NCBI RefSeq assembly: GCF_002443255.2 | Contig: NW_019211460.1 | Coordinates: 25,836,882 to 25,900,881, forward strand | DNA: 64,000 nt | Direction of reading: 5' to 3' | Source of the DNA: Varroa destructor | Taxonomy: Eukaryota > Arthropoda > Arachnida > Mesostigmata > Varroidae | Shown here: in pieces, positions 9,669-23,700 of the stretch | How the letters are laid out: every line of letters starts with the position of its first letter | Numbering within the stretch: the stretch's first letter is position 1 | Notes under the pieces: model-generated | The model's input: the letters and a program-made list of their open reading frames with translations, nothing else | Databases searched by the model: none | Told to the model about the DNA's origin: nothing | Position numbers and translations under genes: made by a program

Positions 9669-11490
9669 CGTTTTTTACTATTATTATTTATTTGCGATAT
9701 GCTGCAGAAGCACATATTGCGACATCAACACCACGGTAGCAGTAGCTAAATCCTAATAGTAGAGGTACATTTTCCAAACTTTGGACGTGTATTTTCAGAG
9801 GAAAACAAATTATTATGGACGTTTCGTTCATTCGATGACTCTACTGTCGTCAAACTGTTCACCCTATTTCGTCGAAGTGATTCGTGAGCAAATTTAGGCT
9901 TATTGGTCATTCCTCCGCCTCGTGCGTTTGTAGCAATATTGTTGCAATGATCTGTTAGCGTTTTGGGTATTGTTAGTTCTTCTAGACAGCTTAACATGGA
10001 AATCCTATCACGCACTGTCCTACTTCATGTAGAGTTCCCGATCCCAATAGATAATATCTTCAAGTATTTCTTGATTTGAAAGCAACAATTGCCTATGTGC
10101 AACGAAAAAATCCTGTAAAGTGAGTTCTTGTAAACTCCTCTATTCTATATATGAAGGTTTGGTTATTCTATGTTAGCGTGGCACTAAAAACGTTTACAGA
10201 AGGCTCTCTTTAGATAAAAATCAGTCTTCAATAAAATTAATGATTTCTTGTCACTTTGTTCCTGTTCATTATTTAGAGACTAAAGTCAACTTTCTTCAAA
10301 GCATTTTTATCCTGTGGGTTCAGCTATTAGGAGCTAGACCTCAGTGGCACACCATCTGTCACCTTCGACCGATAACTGGCAGGATCCATCTATTGCCATA
10401 TGTACGACGCACTAATATAAACTCATTACAGTCCTGAAATCGCTATTTTACGCGCTACACAAGTGAGGTTTGTTTGCCGGTCTGAAATAATTCCTGTGGC
10501 ACTTTTTGCCTTAAGCTGCCCCATATCTCTCGTGAAAAGTTAGCTTTCTCGGTGACTGTCTTTCTCTATTTGTTTCGCCTCCACTGTCCACGATAGGCGG
10601 TGCACATTCAACGGATGGGTGACCACGCTCGTCACTTGTAGTCGTCGGAGCTTCAGAACTCATCCGCTCGATTATTAGCTTGTGTACGCGTGCCGCCGTC
10701 ATATGGGTCGCCGCCACCCTATGAATGCCCCCCATCCCCGTTGGATTTGGCTATAGCCATCGTCGTCTATGGTATACAGTCACTTCGACCTCTGAAGTTC
10801 CGCAACACCTTCTTTGGAGATTGTTAGTTCTAGGAACAGTCACCACACCAGAAGGGGTAGACTCCCACAGCTATGAGTGTTCCTGAAAACGTCTCTGTTC
10901 AAGCGAAACGCCTAAATAGTCCCGTGACGGCTGGTGGATACTTAGAGCTAGTCTAGGAAAAAATCTTCACAGCACGCAAACGTAAATATGTGCAAAAACT
11001 GAATCGTCGCAAATAAATATGGTCAAAAATATAGGCTCTCCTTACAACACCAAGCATTATTTGCAACAAAAAACCGTAATCAGCAGTGACAGCACCAGTT
11101 AGATGGGACCACTAATATAAGGCACACGAGAGACTTTTTCTACTATTGATATTAACATTAATTAGGACATATCTCTCATTTTTCATTCAGTGGTAAATGC
11201 ATGACTCTCCTTGGGTTAAATATACATAATATGTTATTCGCTTCAATATGGACTCGAATTAGCCTTTTGCCATTAAGCATACGCTGATATAGTCAATAGT
11301 ACTTCACCACCAATGGAGAATGACTTTAGCCTGAAAACTCAACTACAGATTACACCAACTGTAACCCATACAGCACAACAGCAGCTCTTAAATTGTTCCA
11401 ATGTGTCAACTAAGCAAACAAAAGCAACTTCTTATTATTTATCTTCTATTTATGAAAGCGTGTGCGTACCGCAGTCGTTCCCGACCGCCC

Positions 11491-11715
11491 AGGCCGGTGA
11501 TGCGCGCACGGTCAAATAGCACGTCGTTCACCACTTCGACCGTACAGACCGATAATTGACTGGCGGAATCATGCTATCGCAAAGACTACGGTCCGACATG
11601 CGACAAACGCGCACACACGCATACATTCATAGGTGATAATACAAGGATCGAACGTCGACCAGTTAAGCAGGCACCATATGGCCGGCGTCATCAGGCCACG
11701 AGCCGGTAAGAGAAC
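11491..11715 (+). repeat. Dispersed repeat family 1, copy 2
   Basis: The second copy of the repeat at 9451-9668, about 2 kb away in direct orientation. The core identity block is at 11591-11604. By eye the core is roughly 80% identical and the flanks less, indicating old copies. No terminal repeats or target-site duplications could be fixed by eye. Confidence 0.6.
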
Positions 11716-14700
11716 GATTTCCATCCGCCCCTTTTTTCGGGTAGATCAGAGAAACAGGAACAAAAGATATCTATTGATCGAACTGCCTAATACTGTCGCG
11801 TATAGCCACACGAAGGTACACATGTGCGCTTCAAAACAGATGAACGAAGCCTTCTGCAACAGTCGTATATGGTACACGTCGCTCACAGTGATCTCTCCTA
11901 ATAGGTTCAATGAGGTACCACAAAAACGTACATTCGTATAGTCGACGACGACGATAACTACAACTACATATATAATGTAGTTCGATTGAAGTTTCGGAGA
12001 AGCATTTTCAAGAGGAAACGCATCTTCCTTAGAAACTCAAATCATAAGAACATGTGTTTGGAACGTGTGCCATGAGCACAGTTTGAGTTATAAGGGAAAT
12101 TAAAAAAAGCAACTAGAACGGCCCCGAATCGACAGTCCTCATCGGTTGACTGACTTGATCAATATGATGAAGTAAGGGTTACAGATAAAAGGCGCCGGCC
12201 GTGCTAATCAACTGTTCTATGTAAGACTACGGAACACAATTGGCATACGGTGGAGCATTCCGCAGAGGCTCTCGTGGATTCTGGTCCCTCTGTGAAGCGT
12301 CAATGCTGGGAGTCGGGGTCACGAACATGCCGTGCATCGTAAAAGTATCCGAAGCTCTGCTGACTTTTATTCAAACATAGACAGCTGGAATCGCTCGTGC
12401 AAGTAAGTATATATAGCATATTTCCATAATAGCTAATACATATGTTTTAAACTGGCATAGTGTCGTCTTGGGAGAACTGGAAATACGGTTCAACACGTCA
12501 CCGTCTCCAGTTATGAATTTTACTGGGACAGGACGAAATTGAAATATTTTGGCGAAACTCAACGGCCTACTAACTAAGCATGGTTCGCCAAGCGACAAAT
12601 ACTAAATCACGAGAAAGGCTGTACAACTTAATATAGTTGAAACGTTTTTTCATCGACACGTCGTCCCATTTCACCTCGTTTTTGCAGCCTTCCTGGTGGC
12701 GGTGGCGGTCTTAACCAAAATAGTTTCTTGAAAAACGTCCCAAACATTACCGATGATTCCCTGGTAGAGTTATTCTCCTAATTTATGCAGTGGTGAAAGA
12801 CTATCATTGCACATACAGACTGCGCCATTTCTCTCTTCAGCTTATTTTAATAAACGATCTAGATGACAGCTCAACCAGTCACCCACTCGGTCACGATTGG
12901 AATCTAACTGATCTTTGTATTCGAGGAACCTATAAAGAGTTATCACCTGGCGCCGTTTCAAATATTCTCCATATATGCTAGTGTCGTAAATGAACGCTTC
13001 CCCCATTGTAGTTTCAAGCTTCCAGACCGTTAATATTGTTTGTGAACTTCGTGCTACGGACAAATGACGTCGAGATCCAGTTGGTCAATCAAGACTGTTG
13101 CCGTCGTTTTTTGCGCTAAATATTAATCAAAAATGGTAGCTAATAAGTGTTCCAGTAATAGGCAGATCATAATGGTTGCTCATAGAACACTTTTTTTTTT
13201 GCTGAAGGATCATTCCACCCGCACGCATTGTTTGGTTAACAATGGACAGCGTCCGCCGCTTTGCGTTCGTCGTGCTAGCACTGACGGTATCCACGCGGCC
13301 CGTGTTTTTCGATAGGACTAATATCTTTCCGTGTCATCACGTTAGCCAGTTGCGATAAGGCCAGGTCCTCAGGCTCGTCCCATAGTTTGCGCAGCACCCG
13401 CTTCCCGTAGCGGCCATTTGCTGATCAACTAACAAATCGACTATTCATCATCGGCGTAGCGCAACGTTTCTTAGTGGATCCGCATTTCGGCAATGGGCTA
13501 ATAATTTGTGAAGTTGTGAGTCGTCTAAATGGACGCTGAAAAAATCGAATCCTCTATTGTTGCATTGGCTGTTACGTATCGTTAGAGCACATAAATCAAT
13601 GAGTGTTATTATTATAGGGCGACTGATTGTAGTCCACTGGTCCTCTCTGAGTGCTTTCTAAATACAGCCGCCAGTATATGGAGCACAGTATCTTCGGTCT
13701 ATGCGCCTCATAATCTGCACTCGAATCTATGCGAGTACCAGTTTTTCATTCGTTTTATCGCATACGACCTATTTTTTATCATTATCAAATTTGACGCTAG
13801 GCAAATTGCACTTCTGGTTTACCGGTTAGCATTGTCTAATGCTGTAGTATCGCCTGGGTCTTTGGAGTGACAAAATCGGCTGAACATCTTGTTTAGCCCG
13901 AATCGAATGAATTTTTCCACTAGTCATGACTGCCCGAACAGATTCAATCAGCAGCCATCTTATATACTTCACAAGGTGGTTTCCCAGTATCGTGAAGCGG
14001 TCGGTTTCTTTATGCATTGTGTTCTATAGTGCTAGAGAAAAGGCCCCTCCCTACCCTTTTAATCGATCACAAAAATGACGTTTCCAATAGTATATGATCA
14101 TATGGCAGTATCACGGCCGCCAGTGTCATCTAGGACACACACATTGTCTTCAGCTGTGAAATGGAGGTGCTCCACGAGCACTTCTTGGCGTATGTCTTGG
14201 TACGCATTAACACGTGCATATCGTTCTGAATCAGAACCACCGTTTACAGCAAGAAAAGCAGCAAAAATACAAACGCTTCTTTCCACGTTAGTAAAAGTTT
14301 CCTGGGTACAGATCGCTGTCCATCGATGTTGACTGAAAAGTGTCAAATATAGGTGCGTAGTGGAAAAGTTGAAAAAAAAAGGTAAGTCATTATTGATCCC
14401 CACTGTTACAGCAGATGGTAGTGCCCGTATCATGAAGCTCAAGTGACGATGACAACAACAACAGTAACATGATGCAGAAGCTGTTGCCCTTGTTTTTGTA
14501 TTCATGGGGTCATCGCCAGCATCAGCTGGTGCAACTGCCCAGGAACTATCAGTCACCGCCCGAGAGGCATTCTACAACTCTTTCGTACTTATGGGATGTC
14601 TGCGTCGATCAGGAGCGCCTGTTTTGTGCTTTGTCTTCCCCGTCTTTCAATCGCTCCTGACTCAAATTCAAACGTAACGCAATCGATTCTCGCGAATCTC

Positions 14701-17700
14701 ACGTAAATTTTCTATTACTATCCATATCGCTGGTACTATTACTGCTTTTGCTGCAGGTACACTTCTGTCACAACTACTGACTGTCCTAGATTCTGTAAGG
14801 ACTCACCATCTCGATTAGCGTGTTAGTGATATTGAAATGACAGCAAAGACTCCATAGGTCGGACCGTGGAAGGCATTTTATAAATGAGCCGTATCGCGTG
14901 AAATCGTCGTTGGATCTGCTGGCCATCGCAACAATGCAACACGGTGTATTGGCTCGCAAAAATAAAAAAGAGCTGTCGATCCGGTTACGGCGCGCTGGTG
15001 ATAGAAAAAGCTTCCAAGCTCTTTCGCTATAAATATCGTTTTTGGACACTCCTGAATAGCAGTACCATGTGCTTCTTCAACTGATGCGGCAGAATTCTAA
15101 TAGTTTAAACCACACCACCAGGTGCTAACGTCGATACTTGCCGTTCTGCAAAAGCTAATCATCACCCTAAGTCCTTCGCTGTCGTTGACATTTTTGTTTT
15201 ACTCCGTTTGGTTCGCTTTGTTCATACCCCACATCGAATCTACAGGTAAACGATATTCAGCCACCGAAGGCGAACTGTGCAAGATTATGTGCCTTCAAGC
15301 TACTTGGCTCTCACACCCTCATTTGGTCTTTGAGGCAAGCCGCATCAAGCTTACTTGGCACCACAACCAAGTTAGTAAAATCAATCCGCCGCTGCTTGTT
15401 GTAAATCGCAGCTGTTTTCGTTTGACTCTGAGTGACACCTCTGAAACCATCACAGCTATCGTGGGCCGTCGTAAAGGCAGCAGGAACAAGAAAAATTGCT
15501 AAAAAATCGAGGATCATTCCAACACCAAGGTAAGCCGGAGAGGTAAGACCTAATGTCGGCAGGAAGCCCCGTTCAGCCCCCAGCTACGACTGTCATTAAC
15601 TAACTGTCTCCTACTTAGTTGTCGCCAACTTACGCAGCAACACAAAAGAACTCACATCTATTTTTTTGTCGAAGTAATCGCTAGACAAAGTGCACCGTTG
15701 CATGCATAATTTACTACGAGCGAGTACCGCGGGCCCTTCACACGGTGTTTGTCACCTTACACGTAATCTTGGCAGTTTCATTCGAAACCACTTCATGTAA
15801 CCTCATGAGGATCGTCACTACAGCGAGCAGATTACCCGCTATCTTACCAATCGCATTACAGCTACAGTCCTGCCAACACTCAATATTCCAAACGTTAGAA
15901 CGTGGCCACGCTTCTCGAATCATAAGAACAAAGGGCCAGAAACGAAACCTCTAACTGGGCCTTTAACAGACAAATGAGTGTGACGCTACAGGAACGACCC
16001 AAATGGGACAGGTAAAAGCATGCTATGGCAGTCTAATACATACGAATGCATACACGAAGGTAATTATCTAGTTGAATATTGTAGATGGGTTACTCTATCA
16101 TCAGCCAAGATTATGGTGCCACTGTTTCTGTTGTTGTTGTTATCTTCTCTGCCGGAATCGGCGTGGCAATCCGACTGCTTTGCCTGGCACAGCTCCTTCA
16201 AATTGGCCCAGCTAAAGGTAGAATCAACGTTGGAAGAAATGAAAAAACTGTTAAAGACTCTCTTGTTGCAATTTCCACTTCTGTTCAGCACTTTTGACTT
16301 CATCGCGTCGCTGTCGTTATCAGTCTCCTTCCTGCCTTCTTTTTGGTGTCTTTACTGGCGTGCTTCTGCTAGTGTCATTGCAGGCGTCGCTACCGCTGCT
16401 GTCGCCGCAGCCAAAACCGCTCGTCCGGCAACGATGAGGTCTCGGGCGACGAAGGTCTTCAACGATGTTGAATTATCAGGGACCGAGGCATCGCTAGAGG
16501 ACAAGCGGCGACTAATAAGCCTTGGCAGCAATAGAAGATCAGACGAAAAAATGCACCACGACTACGGCAAGAGGAGGCGGCGAAACGGTTTGAAAAATCA
16601 TTCATAACACGGCGTCATCTTCTGCGCCTACAGCTAGTGTCTTCTTTGACTGCCACCGTTTTGTCTAACAGAAATCGAACACATGTAAGGACAGAAAAGA
16701 AACAGGGCAGGACAAAAGCTATCTAGTTGCACCGTTATTTGCGGCTCGAGCGGCCCGAAAGCCGAGTCAAGCCCTTCTCGTTGTAGAGAACTGCCGCTCC
16801 GTTGTATAACAATTAAATATTATACAGTAGAACATTTATATCGCAATATATATATAACCTGTTGCCTAGTTCTCCTGTTCCTGTCGACTAGAAGCCGATC
16901 AAACGTCAGACGGCGAACTATCTCCGTCGTCACTGCCATCGGGATGAGCAGCGTCTGTCCGACTAGAGGTAGAACTATGGTCCAACTCGAACTTTGTTGC
17001 TGAGTCAGGGAGCCGCTAGGGATCATTGTCAGGAATCATTAGGATTGTAATCGCAGCCGTCATCGTGATCACAGCAGCACGGTTAGCAAAAGTACCCACA
17101 GTCTGGTTGTGAATGATTATAAATAATACGTCGACCAGTTGACGGGCCGAAAGGCCGACCAGCCAATTAACACGTCCGAAAGACAGAGAGGCAGAAAGTC
17201 ACGATAGGCCATTACCGGTCCAAAACTAAGAAACCAAAAATGGTGACAATATTCGTTTAGAGCACAGGATAAAGGGGCAAACCACCGTTACACAAGGTAG
17301 TCAAAAATCTGCGAGAACACAGAACTAACTAACTAACAGACGGTAGTTAGATGCCAACGTCCAATAACATAGAATGAGAATAACTGTTTCGATAAAGAAA
17401 GTATTCCCAATTCGGAAGCAGAACAGTGCAACCACGAAAAAAAAACTCACCGCTGTTATTTTCGGCGGCCAACGTCGCCGATGCCGCTATCGCTTCCTTT
17501 TAGCTTCCTAGACGGATAATGTCAATGGTAGTGTGATAGTCGACTTGTGATCATCGTTGATCTGCGTGCGACATGGTACATCAACGGGGTACCTTGCATT
17601 TGTTTAACCTAGTATATATTTCGTGGTAGACAGAAGATGCGATACTATATGTGCATCTATAAAAGTCTGTCAAATCTGATCATTATCTGAGATGTCAGTA

Positions 17701-20700
17701 TTACGCCGCGTCGAACTTCCTTGCTGTTCCTGCTGCAGTATTGTGATGATGCAGATTTTTGTCACGTTGGTAAATCACGCAATCTACATCCGTGTTTCGT
17801 ACAAATAAAAAAAGACTCGGGCAGGGCCGAATGAAACCTGTAGTTTTACTTGGTAGATAAGTAGACAGATCGACATCCAGCACAAAAGGGGAACGAGGTG
17901 TGAGCAAGGTAATGGGAGCGCAACCTCAATAAGACGCCTAAAAATACAGACGCGAACAATATTTTAGGGATTTCTACAAAAAGATGGCGTCCGCCTTCTA
18001 AGTGATAACGTTTAAATCCGACTTGAAAATGAGATTCAGACCCTTGTATTTCCGTCACTTACCGCACAATTACGACAGTGACGAAGCCCGCCATTGCCAC
18101 ATTGTAGGTGTTAACGGAACAGTGCGGTGGATCAGTGCCAGTAAGCCTAAGAGATTCGCCCGCTGCTTTCGCGCATACATACACATTCTGTATGGAAGGC
18201 TAGCGATTTCCCTGCCGCAGTCTATCGTATTATATTGGTATTAGTATTATATGATGGACCGCAGTTAGTATCTTTATTAATTGAAAAGTGTCGTTTAACT
18301 ATCGCAAGTGCACTGCCCCTTTATGATGAAGGCATATGAAGAGACGCCGACTCTACGTAAAACACTTATACGTACAGGGTTGATACTGTACAGACAAGTA
18401 AACTACGGAAGCTCACCTAACCATAATGAAATACAACTATAATAGATTGTAGCTATCGCAGAAGCACACAGGCGCCCACATACGAAAGAACATGCACGCG
18501 CACGCATTAAACGAACATAACACAGCCTAAATTCCGTTAACTCATCAGTACGTCTAGATGGAGCGATAGCACTGATTTCACATACTTTCGCTTATAAGGC
18601 TCATCCTTTAACAAAAAAAACTGGTCGTGGCGAAACAAAGATTGTGGGCTTGGGGAAATTATGCAAGCATGGAGTAGAAGGGGAATACTTAAAGGTAAAA
18701 ACGCCAGTGACAAAAAAATTGAAAGCCCTGCTTTCCTCTTCGTTTGTTTCTGCTATTTTTCAAGGCGAAGCGTGTAACTAAGCGTTGCAGTTGCCGGTAG
18801 CACTGAAGAACGCGATGAATTTGTCGAGTCGGAAATGGGCAATTACGAGCTGTGAATGCAGTAAATAGATTTACATGATCAATACCTGACATGACGCCGC
18901 TCAATTCGATTGAGTGACAAGGTGAAGCGCCAAACAATCGGCTGGTCCTTACGACCCGATACAGGTAACAGTAGCATCAAAGAATAAATCTGGTGAACAT
19001 TTAAAGTGGACCGATTCAGATAAAGATTGATAATGTCAAATTAATTAAACAGCGTCGGACAGTTCAGTGAACTAAATAGCAAAAACAAAACATAGTTCAC
19101 GTCCGTAAAAGTTATGAGTAGAAAAGGAAGAGATAAGACAAATGTCATCGAAAAATTACATGTATAGATCTCTTTTTTTTTGGCTCGAAAGCTGTAAATA
19201 AGATGTTTACTTAACAGCTACAAGAAATTTACAAATGTCGACCAAAAGTCTGCGTCGATGTAGTAGTAGACCCAAGATCGCTGTGGACGCGCTTCCAAAT
19301 CGGCACATTCGACTTGTGTTTTCCATCATAGCCGCTGTCATGTAAAGGAATACCCCGATAAGACAACGAGTTGCAGCAGGGACAAGATACGCTCAAATCG
19401 GATCGCCTGCTTACACACAAGTAAATGCATGAAGTCGTAGCTGATCGTTGCTACTTTTCCACGCACTTTGCAGTTAGGACGCGGTGCTATGTCGTTGTCA
19501 TTCATGTCAGCTATATCAACGAGGCAGATTTGCATTTCGATCTTTTCAAAACGGACGCAGCATTCAATCACCTTTATCCTTGTTTAACTATTTAGCCTAG
19601 TGTAGCCTATAAGGACGCATGGTAAAAAGGACATGAGCTTTTTTCTTCAGTGGTTCTTCTATCATTCATGAGTTAATATTGCGAAAGGCAAGCTTGTTGA
19701 AAAATCATAAATGTATTTTCTTTGCGAGCGACTGTACTAGGAGAGCAGCATATTCGTACGTATGTGTGGTAAATAACTTTCTATTCAAATATTTATATTA
19801 CGTGGTCATACCAGTTGGAAAAGCAAATGGCCGTCTCTGCATAGATATAGCCGCAAACTTCCTGCTTATTTTTTGGGGTCATATTCATAAATGAATAAAG
19901 AACCCGGGTCTAGATTTAGATGAGTGTACGGTGAGGTTACTCTATACAGCTTTTGAGCAGCTATGAAGAGATTTTCACAGAGCCTCAGGGCGTATGTTAC
20001 AGTAACATATTTTGATTTCCTTATTTCTAATTGAGCTCACGATCGTATTTTATATTGATCGCTTGAGACGTTGTTTAACTGCGCAAACATGCAAATCAAG
20101 TAAGGCTTATATGCTACATTAAGAAACATTAGGTTTAATCAACATCGTCGCCTCTAACTGGTGATGTCCAACGTCGTCCAGAAGCACAAACCGGACGTTT
20201 GCACGTTACGTTCACCAAGTTCATTATCCGAACAGAACATACACGGTTTCTACTAAACGAGAAACTTACCTATAGCTGGTAATTAAAATGCTATGCTACT
20301 ACATATGAGTATTGGAATAGAACAGATCAAATCACGAAATTCTACATCACCGAAATGTAGAAGTTTAATTTCATTAAAAGTTTAAGTGTTCATTTTCGTG
20401 TCGATCTTCGATTCGTATTCGTATTAGTCTATGTCTCGTTCATAAAAATCGATGCCTTTTTTTACCCTCCATTCGCTAACAGGTCTGGCTGAGCACGTGG
20501 TTGGTTACCACTTTCCCGTTGCGCCGGGCCTATAGTGTAGTCTCTCCTTAAACGGTAAGGGCCTAACCCTCGATATGCGCTAAACGGCCGACTGAAGAGG
20601 CAGTCGACTCAAACTAGTCGCGGGATCATTCAACTGCCTCACCCCATGAATACCTATGTAGCTGCCTTAAGATTGCCGACAACAGTAGTAACGAACCTAT

Positions 20701-23700
20701 AGGAAGCACGAGTTAACAGGCGTAGCCTTTCATTGGCAATGCACGGTCTGGTATCGTCTCGTAGATCGCATGTTGTTGTGCCATGTTCATGTGCCGATGA
20801 TTCGACACCTGGCCAGCCATATCGGCCGTGCACGGCCGCATTCGAGGACACTGACATCGCCGAAGCGGTATTGATGGCAAAGGAAAGCTGACAGGCGTAA
20901 CAACTTCAATGGTTGAACTCAAAATTTGTTGAGCTATACGCATGGGGACGAACGAACAAATTGCAATGTATCGGTCGACCAAACTCCAGTCTGGTTACCT
21001 CCACAGCCGAGTGGCTAGCGAACACATATGAACCGAAAGATCTGCTCACTCCGTGTTCGATAGCTGTCTCTCTAAAATTAGAAGAAAAGGCAGATACTAC
21101 GGAAACGCCAGGCGCTAAGGATGCGCTTGTTTCGGGTGTTCTAATGATGCACAAGTTTATTATCAGTACAGCTGGATCGTCGAGGTGACAGGGGAACGAA
21201 TAGAGAAGCAGGCCGGCAAGTACGTAGCGTAGTCTCTACATCCTTAGCACACCGATGATGCACCTAGCTGGTAAAGGCTCCAAGGCCAATAGGCGGCACA
21301 ACTCTGTAATTTCGAGAAGAACAGCTTGCGAACGGGGACGAAAAAAGAGCAAAAGACAATGGTTATATTTTTGGACTTCGAAACATCTATTATCTCTCGA
21401 TGGCATTTATTTTGTAGAGCCACTGTGCAGGATAAATCGTTTGAAAGTCATTACGGTTTGGGCAAAAATGTGTTTATGAGAACATTGAAGGCTAAAATTA
21501 CAGTTCCTTTGGAATAACTAAACGCCGTATTTTTTCTGTGATGATAACTGAACTGTTAAATTCACTGCAGAGTGGATGCTGTAACAAAAAAATCTACTAA
21601 CAATGCTTTCAATATAACATTTTTAAATGAGAGCAAAGATTCAGTCCGGTTCTTAGAATACCTTTTTGAAGAACTTTATTAAACGTACCCTAGCCGATCT
21701 TCAAAAAAAATTATATTCATCTATTGTTCCATATTTTACCATCGGCATAAACAACTACTGCCAGCTCGTACTTTATCAATATCAGAGCGTTCGTCCAATA
21801 GATGAAGGTACAGGGCATCGACAAACGACACGCCTTTTCATGGTCTTGCCGAATCCACAAGCGCAGTACAGCAGCTGCTGCCTAGCCACGAACAAGACCT
21901 AGCATTCTCAGAACAAAAACAAAACGGTTTATTCTGACATAAACTAACCAGTGATAGAGGGTCATTACAAGACCTTATAATGACTACGAGACCTCCACTA
22001 TATTCTCTTCGTTCGTTCTATCCGCTCTACCTTTTTCTAAAGCTCTCTGGCCCGTCGTCGAATAGAGTTTATTTCTAGCTGTTAGTCACCGGCCGCATTT
22101 CGTGACCGCCAGTAGCCCACGGCCTTCTTCCTCGGCCTTTCCTGTCCATCTCGCAGTGTCAAACGCGGTCTATTAGTCTGCTATGTTCCCTGATGCGCTG
22201 TTTACACGCGCAATACGTCGCGATTCTTCGGCCACCAAGACAGATCTTGCTCTGTCTTGTTTCACTGAGAAATGCAGAGCGAGAAGCTGTTAATGACAGA
22301 TCTGGCGTGAGTGTACGGTGAAGGTTGCTTGGCCGCGCTACGCGTTTAATCCCTTGGAGGCTGTCATCATGCTTGGCTTGTTTTTGGTAATTAACAGCGT
22401 AGCACATTTGCAGTAGGTTGTTGGCTCATAGAGGATACAAAGTTTGTGAAATTTAATGATTGAGTTTAATGTTTATAACGGGGATAGATGGAGCATAGCC
22501 AGTTACATAACAGTTGCATTTGCTTAATTCTAACCATCCATTATGGTAAAGGTTCAGGATTGTGGAATGGTTTACGTGGTGATGGGGAGGTGACATGGCA
22601 CTGACCGTGAATTTACCACTAGAATACTTATAAATTGGTAATGAAACGTTTACAAATAGCAAAAAAAAAACCAACGTGTCGGATCGACTGAGTCATTCCC
22701 TGGTATTTTGGACACAATTAGGGCGTTGAACCATGTTGATGTCTAGAGCGTTTTCTTCACATTCTGTACACGTCGTGCAGAACATGCAACGTTAGAATTA
22801 CAATTTCTTCTACCTCAAAAAGAAAGTATCGCTAGCGTAATATCTTTGTTTGGTGAAAGGAACGATAATAGTTAAACAGCATACTGCACGTAACGGTAAT
22901 TCATTCATTACTTCAATATCACCAGTCATATCAGATTGTGATTATATTCGTTGGCTTGCTAAAAAAAATATCTACACGAAAATAGTGTCTCTCTAGTGTC
23001 AAGGCAGCGTGCTACTATTGAAGCAAGCACTGATAACTCAAAATTCGGGCAATACATTGTATGCGAATGATGGCGGCGTGGAAATTCTAACTTAACGATT
23101 ACGGTTAGTGATCATAAGTTGTGGAACTTTATTCGAGATGGTTTTCTGCGCGTTACCACCGTGCGTCACTGTACGTATGTATGATCGAGAATATGAATTA
23201 CTCATCAAACTGAATTAACTTCAATAGTTCAAACTCTGATTTATGCACGAAAATCGCTTTCTTAGACAGCTTTTTCGAACGTCATGGGTCTTCCTAGTCC
23301 ACTACAGAGTCATCGTCGCGTATTGGACTACCCGATTTCTTATTCTACCGATTTCTCATGTTTTCTTTTGCTTGGCATTCATATAGTTTCTAGTTATAAA
23401 CGACTAAGCGTTAGAATAGAAGCGAATTCGCTCAAATCAGATGTCGCCATTGGTCATATCGAGAGATAGAAGGCTCCTACTCAACCAATTTTGTCATAAT
23501 AGTTAATTATAAACTAATACTATTTTGGTGTATTTATGTGCGTGACCATTGCCATGTGAGCCGTTAGTTAGGCGTAGGTTTTCTGATCCAGCAGTATCAA
23601 GAAACGCAAGCATCAGCAACAGCGACAAACATAATCAGTATGTGCTATACAGTGTTAGGCAATACAATCTTCATACCGTCAACGTCGACATCTAGACCGT

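Noticed and set aside
10511..10735. GC-rich 74-codon minus-strand ORF considered as 5' exon of the SHB-like gene
   Set aside because: No good phase-1 donor to join 7390 and no SHB N-terminal block.
14098..14556. 152-codon minus-strand ORF
   Set aside because: Cys- and Phe-rich low-complexity stretches, no motif, no clear splice sites, and length within chance expectation for the window.
17131..17190. Possible third copy of the 9.5/11.5-kb repeat
   Set aside because: Only a 13-bp match (ACGTCGACCAGTT), which is expected by chance in 64 kb.
20483..20550. Sequence recalling a tRNA head (GGCTGAGCACGTGGTTGG)
   Set aside because: No box B at tRNA spacing and no second copy seen.
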